Shown in pieces: positions 8,261-17,439 of a stretch of DNA of 38,293 bases. The notes below the pieces were generated by a model. The model was not told where the DNA came from and ran no database searches. It saw nothing but the letters and a program-made list of their open reading frames with translations. The DNA lies in assembly GCA_947589605.1 (NCBI GenBank), contig CANQBR010000013.1, positions 1 to 38,293 of the forward strand, in the 5' to 3' direction. The first letter of the stretch is position 1; the number at the start of each line of letters is the position of its first letter. The DNA comes from an uncultured Phascolarctobacterium sp. (lineage in GTDB: Bacteria; Bacillota; Negativicutes; Acidaminococcales; Acidaminococcaceae). The position numbers were made by a program, and so were the translations under genes.

Positions 8261-8285
8261 AAGGGTGCCTTGCGGCACCCTTTTT
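8261..8285 (+). terminator. Intrinsic terminator of the McrBC-type operon
   Basis: 9-bp stem (AAGGGTGCC/GGCACCCTT) with a TTGC loop and a T-run, 24 bases past the stop. AA pairs on the other side may let it also act on the leftward racemase transcript. Confidence 0.9.
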
Positions 8286-8305
8286 CGTTGCGATTTTTTC
8301 AGAAC

Positions 8306-9010
8306 TCACACTTCTTTATATAATTCGCGAACGCAAGCTGCGGCTAGGGCCGTGATGCTGGACACCGCCCGCTCTTGTGGCAGGCCCGAAGCATCGTAGC
8401 CCAAAGGCAATTCGGTGCAGGCCGTCATCAACGGCAGGTCTCGCTGCCGCCACAAACTTTCCGCCAAATTTTTGCACACAGCCCCCGCTTGGGCAAAATC
8501 GTTGGCCTTGATCTTATCGATCACCAACTGTGCTGCATCGCTCTCCTCTTCGTTGGGGATATAAAGAGTGAAACCGTGTTTGGCCGCGCAGGCCTGATAA
8601 AGGCCGCAGGCTCTGGTGCCTTTGGTGGAGAGCATCCACGCCCCTTCGGGCGACAGCCGCTTGGCTGCCAGCACCGTCTCTTCGATGATGTGGACGAAGG
8701 GCACCGGCAACCGGGGCAAAAAACGATCGATGAAAAAGTGGGCCGTGTTGCAGGGCACCGCCAGCAGATCGGCCCCCCAGGCCGCCAACTGCTCCAGATC
8801 TTTTTGCAGCTGAGCCTCGGGGCTGGGCCCCCGGCCGAAGATGGCCTCGGTCCTGTCGGGGATGTCGCAATCGGCTATCATATAAACTTTGGGGTGTTCC
8901 TGATCGCAGCGGGCGGGGCACAGTGCGGCGAACTGCCGCAAAAATTCGGCGGAGGCAGCGGGCCCCATGCCCCCCAGCACGCCTAAGATCTTACCGTTTT
9001 TTACTTTCAT
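8306..9010 (-). CDS. Aspartate/glutamate racemase family protein
   Basis: 234 residues from the ATG at 9010, chosen because AGAAGGAGG precedes it and the family start (ILGVLGGMGPAAS) follows within ten residues. The two catalytic cysteines of cofactor-independent amino-acid racemases are present in VPCNTAHFF (first half) and MTACTELPLG (near residue 200). Enzymes of this family interconvert L- and D-aspartate or related amino acids; the exact substrate cannot be read from the sequence. Its ATG overlaps the stop of the upstream YbaK-type gene (ATGA), so the two form an operon. Confidence 0.9.
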   Translation of the reverse strand: MKVKNGKILGVLGGMGPAASAEFLRQFAALCPARCDQEHPKVYMIADCDIPDRTEAIFGRGPSPEAQLQKDLEQLAAWGADLLAVPCNTAHFFIDRFLPRLPVPFVHIIEETVLAAKRLSPEGAWMLSTKGTRACGLYQACAAKHGFTLYIPNEEESDAAQLVIDKIKANDFAQAGAVCKNLAESLWRQRDLPLMTACTELPLGYDASGLPQERAVSSITALAAACVRELYKEV

Positions 9011-9492
9011 GCTTCCTCCTTCTGCCAGCCCTTGCACAGATCGGCCCAACCTTCACAGTTGCTCGCATAACGCTCCAACTCGGCCGGGCTCAGCTCGATG
9101 GCGCTGTTCTCGCTGCCGGCGGCGGGAAAGAAAGTGGCGAAACGTTTCAAAGATATGTCCAAATATACTTTCACACCGTCTTTCACCGCAAAGGGACACA
9201 CGCCGCCCACGGCGTGGCCGATGAGAGCTTCCACTTCTTCCCGCTCCGGCATTTTGGCCTTCACGCCGAAAAAATGTTTGAACTTGGCGTTGTCCACTTT
9301 GGCATCGCCGGCAGTGACGATGAGGATGGCCCCCTCGCCCATTTTAAAGCTCAAAGTTTTGGCGATGCGGGCGGGCTCGCAGCCGGCGGCCTTGGCCGCC
9401 AGCTCCACCGTGGCCGAGGACGCGGCGAATTCGATGATCTTATCTTCCATAGCGAAGCGGGCGAAATAGGCCCGCACTTTTTCGATGGACAT
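9007..9492 (-). CDS. YbaK/EbsC (ProX-like) aminoacyl-tRNA deacylase
   Basis: 161 residues from the ATG at 9492, set by a GGAGGGGAACC ribosome site and the promoter upstream. The fold signature of the YbaK/ProRS-editing domain is visible: ARIAKTLSFK with the conserved lysine, then GHAVGGVCPFAV (about residues 109-120) and the final LDISLKRF/AIELSP strands. Members hydrolyse mischarged tRNAs such as Cys- or Ala-tRNA(Pro) in trans. It is the first gene of a two-gene unit with the racemase; a functional link, for example clearing wrongly charged or D-amino-acid products, is only a guess. Confidence 0.88.
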   Translation of the reverse strand: MSIEKVRAYFARFAMEDKIIEFAASSATVELAAKAAGCEPARIAKTLSFKMGEGAILIVTAGDAKVDNAKFKHFFGVKAKMPEREEVEALIGHAVGGVCPFAVKDGVKVYLDISLKRFATFFPAAGSENSAIELSPAELERYASNCEGWADLCKGWQKEEA

Positions 9493-9514
9493 AGGTTCCC
9501 CTCCCCCCCGTTTC

Positions 9515-9543
9515 ATTTTAGTACAGGCCGAAGCAAAAAGCAA
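9515..9543 (-). promoter_or_regulatory. Sigma-70 promoter for the deacylase-racemase pair
   Basis: Minus-strand TTGCTT (9543-9538), 17-base spacer, TAAAAT (9520-9515). It abuts the stop codon of the upstream phosphoesterase gene. Confidence 0.7.
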
Positions 9544-9544
9544 C

Positions 9545-10822
9545 TCACTGCTTTTTCAGCTCCAAACGATCGAACTCTTGGCCGTTTTCCAGAAAGGCCT
9601 GCAGCAAAAGTTTTTCCTCGCTCGCTTTCAAAGTGAGATAGTTGCAAGTTTCGGGCTGAGGGGCACGGCCTGCGTCCCAAACACAATCGCCCCACAATTT
9701 AGGATAGCGAACACTGCCGGCCACGCCGGTGAGCACGTAGGGGATGCCGTCGGGGGCGGGGCCGGAAAGTTTTAAAGGCTGCCGCCTTCTGTAAGTGTGA
9801 AGGTGGGCAGTGAGCACCAAGTCGACTTTATGTTTTTCAAAGACTGGCATCAGCCGCTCCCCTATGTCGATGATGCGGGGCTTTGTGACGGGGCGGCCGC
9901 TCTCGGGGCCGAAGCCGTAGAGCATGATGTCTTTATGCATGAGGATCACTTTCCATTTGGCCTTGCTCTTCGCCAGATCTTCTTCTAACCAACGCAGTTG
10001 ATCTTCCCACAAGCGAGGCTGCAAATTTTCCAACTCTTTGAAATTGGTGTCTAGAGCCGCAAAATGCACCGGCCCATAGTCGAAGCTGTAGAATTGATCT
10101 TGATATCCGGGCAAACTTTCGGGATAAGAAAAAAGATTTAAGTAGGCATGAGGCAGCCTAACCTTCCAATTTAAAGTGTAAGTTTCGTGGTTGCCGTCCA
10201 AAGTCGCAAGGGGCACTTGGGCGCTGAAGGGGGCCACGCCTTTGAACCACTCCCGCCACTGGCGGCCGTCTTCGCCGTTGTCCACCTGGTCTCCCATGTT
10301 GATGGAAAGAGCGGCGTCGGGGTTGCGGGCGAAGGCCAGCTTGGCCAAATTTTGCCAGCCGCCGTAATCTGCCGATTGCGAATCGGGGAAGATGAGGGCG
10401 GTGAAGCCGCTCTTGCCGTCGTCGGTGCCTAGGCTGTGCCACGCCCCTTTGGCTTCGGGGGTGACGATACGATAGCGATAGCGGGCGCCGGGGCGTAAAT
10501 TTTTTAATTTGCCGACAAATTGGATGTATTCGTCCTTCGTGTCTTTGAAGCTTGCGTCTTCGAGTGGCAGCTCACTGGCCTCTCCCTTTTCAGGTTGCAC
10601 TTCCAAACTGTAAGAGCGGCCCTTAACTCCTTCGAGCATCACTGTACGGCTCGTGCGATTGTCCGCCGCCACCAATTGCCGCACATTTTTTATCCCGACG
10701 GAGGCATCGCTGCCTTCTTCTTTTTCTTTGGAAGCGCAACCCGCGAGAGTCAAGCTCGCGAGAAAAACACAAAGTCCGAAGAGCGCCGTTGAAAATTTTT
10801 TGTTTTTTTCTTTTAAGAACAT
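9545..10822 (-). CDS. Calcineurin-like metallophosphoesterase lipoprotein (purple acid phosphatase-like)
   Basis: 425 residues. A lipoprotein signal peptide ends in the lipobox LTLAGC (Cys about residue 29), placing it on the outer face of the cytoplasmic membrane or in the periplasm. A beta-rich fibronectin-like N-terminal domain (about 45-130) precedes the phosphoesterase core, as in purple acid phosphatases. The metal-ligand motifs are in order: FPDSQ, NMGDQVDNG, DGNHE, LMHKD and TAHLHTYRR. It probably hydrolyses extracytoplasmic phosphate esters. That suits its position beside the pst-pho cluster, although no clear PhoP box was seen here. GAGGTG lies before the ATG. Confidence 0.9.
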   Translation of the reverse strand: MFLKEKNKKFSTALFGLCVFLASLTLAGCASKEKEEGSDASVGIKNVRQLVAADNRTSRTVMLEGVKGRSYSLEVQPEKGEASELPLEDASFKDTKDEYIQFVGKLKNLRPGARYRYRIVTPEAKGAWHSLGTDDGKSGFTALIFPDSQSADYGGWQNLAKLAFARNPDAALSINMGDQVDNGEDGRQWREWFKGVAPFSAQVPLATLDGNHETYTLNWKVRLPHAYLNLFSYPESLPGYQDQFYSFDYGPVHFAALDTNFKELENLQPRLWEDQLRWLEEDLAKSKAKWKVILMHKDIMLYGFGPESGRPVTKPRIIDIGERLMPVFEKHKVDLVLTAHLHTYRRRQPLKLSGPAPDGIPYVLTGVAGSVRYPKLWGDCVWDAGRAPQPETCNYLTLKASEEKLLLQAFLENGQEFDRLELKKQ

Positions 10823-10842
10823 CCTTCAACACCTCAGCCTTT

Positions 10843-10873
10843 ATCATAAACCTTAGACCCCGGTGCGTGTCAA
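10843..10873 (-). promoter_or_regulatory. Candidate promoter for the phosphoesterase gene
   Basis: Minus-strand TTGACA (10873-10868), a long 19-base spacer, TATGAT (10848-10843), about 20 bases before the start. The spacing is suboptimal, which could mean dependence on an activator. Confidence 0.55.
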
Positions 10874-10969
10874 GAAAGAGGCGCAGCTCTTTTATTTTTT
10901 CGCAAAAGGTTTGAACGAAGGGCCGCAAGAAAAATTTTATTTTTTCGATCGCCTGCGTAAAAGTAAAAG

Positions 10970-10991
10970 AGCCGCAGCCTGAGCCGCGGCT
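10970..10991 (-). terminator. Terminator of the pst-pho cluster (after phoR)
   Basis: Stem AGCCGCGGC/GCTGCGGCT, nearly perfect, with a short loop, followed on the minus strand by CTTTTACTTTT. It lies 23 bases after the phoR stop, with a T-run also on the plus side. Confidence 0.8.
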
Positions 10992-11013
10992 TTTTTCGCG
11001 AAGTTGCTATATT

Positions 11014-12669
11014 TTATTTGGGGAAGACTACCCGTACTGTTGTCCCTCCCCCTTCCGTGCTCTTTAGATCGATGACGGCGTTGTGTGCCCTTGCTGCGTG
11101 CTTGACGATGGAGAGGCCGAGCCCTGTGCCCCCCAGTTCCTTAGAGCGGCTCTTATCCACACGATAAAAACGTTCGAAGATCCTCTCTCGATGTTGAGGT
11201 GGGATGCCGATGCCGGTGTCGGCGACGATAAGAGTGCAACTTTTTTCTTCGTCGTGCACAATAACGGTCACCTTCCCGCCCCGACGGTTGTATTTCACGG
11301 CGTTGTCGCATAAATTGAAAAGGATGCTGCGCAAAAGTTGAGGGACACCGAGCACCACGGCTCTTTCTCCGCTCACGCTCACGCTGACCTGAGCCTCTGC
11401 CGCTTCCTGCTCCAGGGCCTGCGCCATTTCTTTCGCCAAAGCCAAAAGATCCGTCGCTTCCCGCTTCATATCGTTCGCCCCTTCGTCCAAATGGGCCAGG
11501 CGCAGGATATCTTCCACCAAGCGGCTCATGCGCCGTGCTTCTTCGAAGATGCGAAGATAAAAATCTTTGCGGTCTTCTTCTTTCACGATCCCTTTTGCCA
11601 AAAGCTCGGCCGCCCCGGCTATGGTCTGCAAAGGCGTCTTCAATTCGTGAGACACATTAGCGGTGAATTCCCGCCGCAGTTGCTCGGCTTTTTCTTTTTC
11701 GGTAACGTCTAAAAGCAAAAGCACGGAGCCGAGAAGTTCTTCGCCGCTGACCACGGGGCTGAGGTGCAGCCCAAAGGTCCCTGCGGGCAGCTCTATTCTT
11801 TTTTCGTCCCGAAGGGCCGCCTCGCCGTTGGCCAAGAGAGCGCTGATCTGCGGACCGCGGGCCACTTCCGAGAAGTGCCGCCCTACACAGGAAGGCTCCG
11901 TGTCCAACAGCCGCAGGGCCGCCTTGTTGATGCTCAGGATGCAGCCCTTTTTATTCAAAAGGACGATGCCTTCGCTCATGTTTTCGGTGACGGTCTCGAA
12001 TTCTTTTTGTTTTTGGGCCAATTTTTCCTGCTGACCTTTTATTTGCCTCTGCTGGCTGTCCAGCCGATGCAAAAGAGGAGCCAATTCATCGCAGCCGTCG
12101 TTGGCCAAGGGGTCGTCTAGATCAAGTTCATTGAGCGGCGCCACCGCTCTTTCCGTCAAACGGGAAGCCAAAAAGAGAGAAAAAATAAAAGTGACGACCG
12201 CAATAACGGCCAGATAGGGCAGCAGGCCCAAGAGCAGAGCCGGCACCGTGCTGTGAGCGAGAGAGAGACGCAGCACCGAACCGTCCGGCAATCTTTTGGC
12301 GCAATAAAGATAGCGCTCCATGAGGGTGGGCGAATAGCGGCTGCTTTCTCCTTCGCCCACTGCCAAAGCGGTTTTTATCTCCTCGCGGTCGCCGTGATCA
12401 TCCATTTTTTCGGCAGCAAAGCGATCGTCGAAAAGCACTTTGCCGTCGGGAGCGATCCAAGTCATGCGATAGGCAGTGCGAGGCAGCCCTTCGAAATAAT
12501 TTTTTCCTTCTCGAGTCAGGGCGTGGGCCGCCAACTCCGTCTGCATTTGCAAACGGTTTTGCTGAACCTCGCCGAAATAATCGTAAAGCACGAAGAAAAA
12601 AAGGGCGGCGCAGGCGGCGAAGACGCCAAAGGCAGTGAAACACAGAGAGCGAAAGATCCGCTTCTTCAT
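11014..12669 (-). CDS. phoR: Phosphate-sensing histidine kinase PhoR
   Basis: 551 residues. An N-terminal membrane segment (about 8-32), an extracytoplasmic loop of roughly 110 residues, and a second membrane segment (about 145-168) are followed by a HAMP-like linker, a coiled coil (QRQIKGQQEKLAQKQKEFE), a PAS domain and the kinase core. The phosphoacceptor is H341 in NVSHELKTPL. The ATPase N box (NLCDNAVKYN), DTGIGIPP and GGTGLGLSIV motifs are intact. It should phosphorylate PhoP when phosphate is scarce and be held off by PhoU/PstSCAB. The gene overlaps phoP by 4 bases. Confidence 0.93.
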   Translation of the reverse strand: MKKRIFRSLCFTAFGVFAACAALFFFVLYDYFGEVQQNRLQMQTELAAHALTREGKNYFEGLPRTAYRMTWIAPDGKVLFDDRFAAEKMDDHGDREEIKTALAVGEGESSRYSPTLMERYLYCAKRLPDGSVLRLSLAHSTVPALLLGLLPYLAVIAVVTFIFSLFLASRLTERAVAPLNELDLDDPLANDGCDELAPLLHRLDSQQRQIKGQQEKLAQKQKEFETVTENMSEGIVLLNKKGCILSINKAALRLLDTEPSCVGRHFSEVARGPQISALLANGEAALRDEKRIELPAGTFGLHLSPVVSGEELLGSVLLLLDVTEKEKAEQLRREFTANVSHELKTPLQTIAGAAELLAKGIVKEEDRKDFYLRIFEEARRMSRLVEDILRLAHLDEGANDMKREATDLLALAKEMAQALEQEAAEAQVSVSVSGERAVVLGVPQLLRSILFNLCDNAVKYNRRGGKVTVIVHDEEKSCTLIVADTGIGIPPQHRERIFERFYRVDKSRSKELGGTGLGLSIVKHAARAHNAVIDLKSTEGGGTTVRVVFPK

Positions 12670-13340
12670 AAAGGCGCCTCCCAGCGATAGCCCACGCCCC
12701 GCACGGTTTCGATGTAGGACCCGCAGGGCCCCAGTTTAGACCGCAACGTGCCGATGTGGACGTCCACCGTTCTGGTCTCGCCCAAATAGCTTTCTCCCCA
12801 AACGTCGTTGAGCAACTGGCCCCGGGTGAAGACGGTGCCCGGCCTTTGCAAAAAATTTTTCAGCAGTTCGTATTCTTTCAAAGTGAGCTGCACTCTTTCT
12901 CCCTGCACCGTCACCGTGTGCCCGGCCGTGTCGAGAGTGAGGCCGCCCATCTGCAGCAGCGCCGGTCTTTCTTGCGGACCGCTGCGCCTCAGCACCGCCC
13001 TCACTCTGGCCACCATCTCCGTCATGCCGAAAGGTTTGCACAAATAATCGTCGGCCCCCATGTCGAGGCCGATCACCTTATCGTATTCGGCCCCCTTGGC
13101 CGTGGCCATGATGACGGGGATAGCCGCCGTCGCCTCGTTGCTCCGCAATTTTTTCAAAAGAGCCAGCCCGTCATCGCCGGGCAGCATGATGTCCAGCATG
13201 ATGAGCTGAGGTGTTACGGTCTGTAAAGCGGCCTGCAGTTCTTTTCCGTCGCCGAACCCTTTTGCTTCGTAGCCCGCGGCGGCAAGAGCATACAGCATCA
13301 GAGCCCGGATGCCGCTGTCGTCTTCCACGCAAAAGATCAT
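12666..13340 (-). CDS. phoP: Phosphate-regulon response regulator PhoP/PhoB (OmpR family)
   Basis: 224 residues. The receiver domain has acidic pocket E6/D7/D8, phosphoacceptor D50 (LIMLDIMLPG) and switch lysine in DYLCKPFG. The C-terminal winged helix (about 128-224) carries LTLKEYELLKNFLQRPG, TRTVDVHIGTLRSKLG and the terminal RGVGYRWE, all typical of OmpR/PhoB DNA-binding domains. It is expected to bind the Pho boxes before pstS. The AAGGAAG site and a dedicated promoter at 13373-13401 set the start. It is the first gene of the phoPR pair, downstream of phoU. Confidence 0.94.
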   Translation of the reverse strand: MIFCVEDDSGIRALMLYALAAAGYEAKGFGDGKELQAALQTVTPQLIMLDIMLPGDDGLALLKKLRSNEATAAIPVIMATAKGAEYDKVIGLDMGADDYLCKPFGMTEMVARVRAVLRRSGPQERPALLQMGGLTLDTAGHTVTVQGERVQLTLKEYELLKNFLQRPGTVFTRGQLLNDVWGESYLGETRTVDVHIGTLRSKLGPCGSYIETVRGVGYRWEAPL

Positions 13341-13372
13341 GGTCTTCTTCCTTTCTCGCCGATGGTGATCTA

Positions 13373-13401
13373 ATTATAACCCACGGCGATCTTTCTCACA
13401 A
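13373..13401 (-). promoter_or_regulatory. Sigma-70 promoter for phoPR
   Basis: Minus-strand TTGTGA (13401-13396), 17-base spacer, perfect TATAAT (13378-13373) in the 78-base phoU-phoP gap. It would give PhoPR a basal level independent of the pstS promoter. Confidence 0.75.
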
Positions 13402-13418
13402 TGCCCCCGAAGCGGTCG

Positions 13419-14051
13419 CTATTTCTTTCCCGTGATGGAAAAGATCACCCAACCGGCGATGTTCACCGCATGGTCTCCTATTCTTTCCAAATATTTGGCG
13501 ATCATCAATAGGTCCAGAGCATATTCGCCGTCGTCGCAACTGCGCAACACTTCGATCAGCGCCCTCTTGATCCGATCGAAGTGGCTGTCCACCACATCGT
13601 CATAGGCGATGACTCTCTTCGCCGATCCTACATCGTTTTTCACGAAGGCATCGATGCTCTCCGTCACCATTTTCACGGTGGCCGAGGCCATCTCGCCTAT
13701 CTGCAATTTATCGTGAACGGGAGTGATGTGGCCCAAGGCCACGATCTCGGCGATGTCGCCCGAATTGTCGCCGATGCGTTCCATATCCGTCACCATTTTC
13801 AGCGCCGCCGAGATCGCCCGCAGATCTTTGGCCACTGGCTGCTGCTGCAGCAAAAGGCGCAGGCACAAAGCTTCGATGTCTCGCTCTTGGCTTTTTATCT
13901 TGGCGACATGAGCGAAAACTTCTCCGCCTCTTTCGGTCTTTCCTTCTTCCAGATCTTTGGACGAAAGAGCGATGGCCCGCTCGCACAGGGCCCCCATGGC
14001 GATGATCTCTCGATGCAAAAGAGCCAATTGTTCGTCAAAATGAGATCGCAT
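13419..14051 (-). CDS. phoU: Phosphate signalling complex protein PhoU
   Basis: 210 residues, close to the usual length. Two tandem three-helix PhoU repeats are visible, each with the metal-binding E/D-rich pattern: ALKMVTDMERIGDNSGDIAE in the first and MIAKYLERIGDHAVNIAGW in the second. PhoU connects PstSCAB transport state to PhoR and restrains the kinase when phosphate is plentiful. Its start overlaps the pstB stop at base 14051, so the genes are translationally coupled. Confidence 0.96.
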   Translation of the reverse strand: MRSHFDEQLALLHREIIAMGALCERAIALSSKDLEEGKTERGGEVFAHVAKIKSQERDIEALCLRLLLQQQPVAKDLRAISAALKMVTDMERIGDNSGDIAEIVALGHITPVHDKLQIGEMASATVKMVTESIDAFVKNDVGSAKRVIAYDDVVDSHFDRIKRALIEVLRSCDDGEYALDLLMIAKYLERIGDHAVNIAGWVIFSITGKK

Positions 14052-14797
14052 CAGCCAAACCTCCCCGTGATATAATCTTCGGTCTGTTTTTTATCGGGCA
14101 GCGAAAAAATTTTTTCCGTGGGTCCATATTCGATCATTTCGCCCAAAAGAAAGAAGGCGGTCCTATCCGAGATCCTCACGGCCTGTTGCATGTTGTGGGT
14201 GACGATGACGATGGTATATTTTCCTTTGAGGGCGACGGCCAACTCTTCTATTTTAGATGTAGAGATAGGGTCGAGGGCGCTGGTGGGCTCGTCCATCAAC
14301 AGCACTTTGGGCTCCACCGCCAAAGCCCTGGCGATGCACAGCCGCTGCTGCTGCCCTCCCGAAAGGCCCAAGGCATTTTTGTGCAGCCTGTCTTTCACTT
14401 CATCCCACAAAGCGGCGGCCCGCAAGGATCGCTCCACTATATCGTCCAGCAGCAATCTTTTTCTCTGCCCGTGGGTCCTGGGGCCGTAGGCCACGTTGTC
14501 GTAAATGCTCATGGGAAAAGGATTGGGTTTTTGAAAGACCATGCCTATCTCTTTGCGCAGCCTGTTGACGTCTACGGAAGGCGCAAAAATGTTTTCTCCT
14601 CCATAAAGGACTTCGCCCTCCACTCTCACCCCGGGCACCAGATCGTTCATGCGGTCCAAAGTTTTCAAAAAAGTAGACTTGCCGCAGCCGGAGGGCCCGA
14701 TGAGGGCGGTGATGGACAAGGCCGGTATCTCCATGGTTATATGGTGCAGGGCCTGAAAGTTTCCGTACCACAGACACAGATCGTTGACCGTAAGCAT
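14051..14797 (-). CDS. pstB: Phosphate ABC transporter ATP-binding protein PstB
   Basis: 248 residues. ABC ATPase motifs in order: Walker [10 protein letters not shown] (about 34-42), Q-loop [11 protein letters not shown], signature LSGGQQQRL, Walker [14 protein letters not shown] and the switch histidine in VTHNMQQA. The [19 protein letters not shown] block and C-terminal YITGRFG are specific to PstB. It powers high-affinity phosphate import through PstC-PstA. It lies 3 bases downstream of pstA. Confidence 0.97.
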   Translation of the reverse strand: MLTVNDLCLWYGNFQALHHITMEIPALSITALIGPSGCGKSTFLKTLDRMNDLVPGVRVEGEVLYGGENIFAPSVDVNRLRKEIGMVFQKPNPFPMSIYDNVAYGPRTHGQRKRLLLDDIVERSLRAAALWDEVKDRLHKNALGLSGGQQQRLCIARALAVEPKVLLMDEPTSALDPISTSKIEELAVALKGKYTIVIVTHNMQQAVRISDRTAFFLLGEMIEYGPTEKIFSLPDKKQTEDYITGRFG

Positions 14798-14800
14798 GGT

Positions 14801-15664
14801 CTACGCCTCCCTCCTTCTTTTAAAAAAGGCTCCGGCAAAAGAAGCCAGCATATTCACGAAAAGAGTGAGGGCCATCAAGATGGCGGCGATGGCAAAAGCC
14901 GTCTCGAGATCGCCCCGCTCTTTGGCGTAAACGTAAAGAGCCACCGTCAAAGTGGCGCCCGAGCCCGCTAAGCCGTCGAAAAAACCGTTCAATACATGGG
15001 CAAAGCCCGCCGTAAAAAGAAGAGCCGCCGATTCTCCCAACATCCTGCCCACCGCCAAGATGCAGCCGGTGATGATGCCGTCGCTGCAGCCGGGCAGCAC
15101 CACGGTGCGTATCACCCGCCACTTGCCGGCCCCCAGGCCGAAGGCACCCTCTCGATAACTTTGAGGGACTGTTTTCAAACTTTCCTGAGTGGTCCTCATG
15201 ACGGTGGGAAGATTCATCACCGCCAACGTGAGGGCCCCGGAGAGCAGCGACGTCCCGAAAGTGCCGCTGAAGACCAGCATGCCGACGAGGCCGTAGATGA
15301 CTGAAGGTATACCTGCCAAAGTTTCGGCCGCATATTCGATTACGGCGACCATTTTTTTATTTTCCGCATATTCCGTCAAATAGACAGCCGCCCCCGCCCC
15401 TATGGGCAGCACCGCCGTCACTGCGGCGAAGATGATGTAGACGGTGTTCAAAATATCGGGCAAGATGCCGATGGTTCGCTGCAGATGACTGGGAGCGGTG
15501 CTCACCAAGCGCCAAGTGATGTGGGGCAAGCCCTTGAACGATACATAAATAACGATGAAGAGCGCCAATGAACAGGTGATAGCCGTGGCCGCCAGCATCG
15601 CTCCCCGCCAAAGAGCCGCCGTCAATTGCCTGCGCCCGAGAAGGCGCCGTTTCTCCAAAGTCAT
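14801..15664 (-). CDS. pstA: Phosphate ABC transporter permease PstA
   Basis: 287 residues with six predicted membrane helices. The ABC permease coupling loop is present (ESLKTVPQSYREGAFGLGAGKWRVIRTVVLPG, around residues 160-190), and GIPSVIYGLVGM is the conserved PstA/PstC segment. It pairs with PstC to form the phosphate channel. Its ATG overlaps the pstC stop by 4 bases. Confidence 0.96.
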   Translation of the reverse strand: MTLEKRRLLGRRQLTAALWRGAMLAATAITCSLALFIVIYVSFKGLPHITWRLVSTAPSHLQRTIGILPDILNTVYIIFAAVTAVLPIGAGAAVYLTEYAENKKMVAVIEYAAETLAGIPSVIYGLVGMLVFSGTFGTSLLSGALTLAVMNLPTVMRTTQESLKTVPQSYREGAFGLGAGKWRVIRTVVLPGCSDGIITGCILAVGRMLGESAALLFTAGFAHVLNGFFDGLAGSGATLTVALYVYAKERGDLETAFAIAAILMALTLFVNMLASFAGAFFKRRREA

Positions 15665-16530
15665 CTTTTCTTGCTTCCTTTCAAAAAGAAATTGAGAGCG
15701 GCGTTGCTCACCATGATGAAGAAAAAGAGGACCAGAGCGATGGAAAAGAGAGCCTGCCTCTGCAGGCCGCCGGCGTAAGACATTTCACAGGCGACGGCAG
15801 TGGTCAGAAAGCGGACGCTGGCAAAAAGAGAAGGCATATTTGCCGCATTCCCCGCCACCATCATCACCGCCATGGCCTCTCCTATCCCCCGGCCCACGCC
15901 TAAGGCGACGGCGGCGGCGATCCCGCTTTTGGCAGCGGGCACGGACACTCTGAAATAAGTTTCCGTGGGCGTCGCCCCCAAGGCCAAAGACGCATCTTCA
16001 TATTCTTTCGGCACTGCCTCCAAGGCGGCAACGGATACGTTGATGACGGATGGCAGGATCATCACGGACAGCACGATGATGGCCGCTAACAGCCCGGCCC
16101 CGTCGGGCACGCCGAAAAAAGTGCGGATGCCCGGCACCAACACCAGCATCCCCACCAGACCGTAGACCACGGAAGGGATGCCTGCCAGCAGGCTCACGAC
16201 ATTTATGATCGCCGTCTTTAGGACGGCGGGAGCCGCCTTGGCCAAATAGACCGCTGTGAAAAACCCAACGGGCAGGCCGATGACCATGGCTCCCGCCGTC
16301 CCGTAAATGCTGGTAAGGATGAATGGCAGGATGCCGAAGAAAGGTTCGGGAGCGGTGGAAGCCCACTTCTTTCCCAAAAGAAAGCCGCTCAAACCTATCT
16401 GCCTGATGGCGGGAAGCCCCGAGACGATCAAATAGATAGTGATCAAAAGCACGCAGCCCACCGTTATGAGCCCGAGACAGAGAAAGAGGCCGTGAACGGC
16501 GGTCTCCATAAATTCTTTTTTCTTTTTCAT
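15661..16530 (-). CDS. pstC: Phosphate ABC transporter permease PstC
   Basis: 289 residues from the ATG at 16530, chosen because GGAGAA precedes it and the basic N-terminus (MKKKKEF) runs into the first membrane helix. The open frame extends further upstream, but that part is arginine/cysteine-rich and not permease-like, and it overlaps pstS. Six membrane segments; coupling loop AALEAVPKEYEDASLALGATPTETYFRVSVP. It forms the phosphate channel with PstA. A 53-base gap separates it from pstS. Confidence 0.95.
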   Translation of the reverse strand: MKKKKEFMETAVHGLFLCLGLITVGCVLLITIYLIVSGLPAIRQIGLSGFLLGKKWASTAPEPFFGILPFILTSIYGTAGAMVIGLPVGFFTAVYLAKAAPAVLKTAIINVVSLLAGIPSVVYGLVGMLVLVPGIRTFFGVPDGAGLLAAIIVLSVMILPSVINVSVAALEAVPKEYEDASLALGATPTETYFRVSVPAAKSGIAAAVALGVGRGIGEAMAVMMVAGNAANMPSLFASVRFLTTAVACEMSYAGGLQRQALFSIALVLFFFIMVSNAALNFFLKGSKKR

Positions 16531-16583
16531 CAAAAAAATTCTCCGGCCAAAGTTCAGGCAGCCGCCCGCAGGAAAAGTTATCG

Positions 16584-17390
16584 TTATTTTGCGGCCACTG
16601 CGCCTGCTCCGGCGATCAATTTCACCGCATCGGCAGAGGTAGCGAAATCGTAAAATTTTTGCGCCGTCGGAGAAAGTTTCTTCTCGTCTGCAGTGACGAG
16701 GACGAAAGGCCGCTGCACCACATAACTGCCGTCTTTCACGGAAGCTTCCGAGGGCACGATGCCGCCTACGGACAAAGCCTTCACGCTTTTTTTCACGGCA
16801 GCGAGAGAAGCATAGCCGATGGCAGCGGGATTGGCCGCCACAGTGGCGACCACATCGCCGGTAGAAGTGAGCTCTTGACGATATTTGCAAGCGTTGCCGG
16901 TGCCGGTGATGCTCTCGAAGCCGTCTCGAGTGCCGCTGCCTGCTTCCCGCCCGATCAAAACGATGGGCCCGTCCTTGCCTTTCAGTTCTTTCCAGTTGCC
17001 TATCTTGCCGGTGTAAACATCGGCGATCTGTTCAAGGGTGAGATCGTTGATGGGGTTGTCGGGGTGCACGATGATGGCGATACCGTCGTAAGCCAGCACC
17101 GTTTCCTTTAAGCCCGCTGCTTTTTCGTCTTTCTTCAAACTGCGGCTGGAAAGGCCGATGTCGCAGCGGCCTTCTTTAACTGCCGCGATGCCCGAGCCCG
17201 AGCCGGTCGGGTTGTAGGTGAAGGTCACGCCCTTGTTCTTTGCCATGAAGGCTTCGCCCAGCACGCCTATCACTTCCTCCATGGAAGTGGAGCCGTCGGT
17301 GGAAACTTTTCCTCCCTGTTGGCCCGAGCAGCCGCCCAACATGAAAAGCGCCAGCAAAAAGGTGCAGATAAGTGTCACGATCTTTTTCAT
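16584..17390 (-). CDS. pstS: Phosphate-binding lipoprotein PstS
   Basis: 268 residues. Signal peptide with lipobox MLGGC (Cys about 21) anchors it outside the cytoplasmic membrane. Phosphate-ligand loops of the family are present: DGSTSMEEV, PTGSGSGIAAV, DIGLSSRSLK and GREAGSGTRDGFE. It captures phosphate and delivers it to PstCA. As the first gene of the cluster it follows a promoter with candidate PhoP boxes; AAAGGAG precedes the ATG. Confidence 0.96.
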   Translation of the reverse strand: MKKIVTLICTFLLALFMLGGCSGQQGGKVSTDGSTSMEEVIGVLGEAFMAKNKGVTFTYNPTGSGSGIAAVKEGRCDIGLSSRSLKKDEKAAGLKETVLAYDGIAIIVHPDNPINDLTLEQIADVYTGKIGNWKELKGKDGPIVLIGREAGSGTRDGFESITGTGNACKYRQELTSTGDVVATVAANPAAIGYASLAAVKKSVKALSVGGIVPSEASVKDGSYVVQRPFVLVTADEKKLSPTAQKFYDFATSADAVKLIAGAGAVAAK

Positions 17391-17439
17391 TTTGATTTTT
17401 CTCCTTTATTTCATTTTGTTCCCTTGCGGTCACAATTTC

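Noticed and set aside
16531-16890. N-terminal extension of pstC by 120 codons
   Set aside because: Arg/Cys-rich antisense-like sequence overlapping pstS; a ribosome site and a permease-type N-terminus place the start at 16530.
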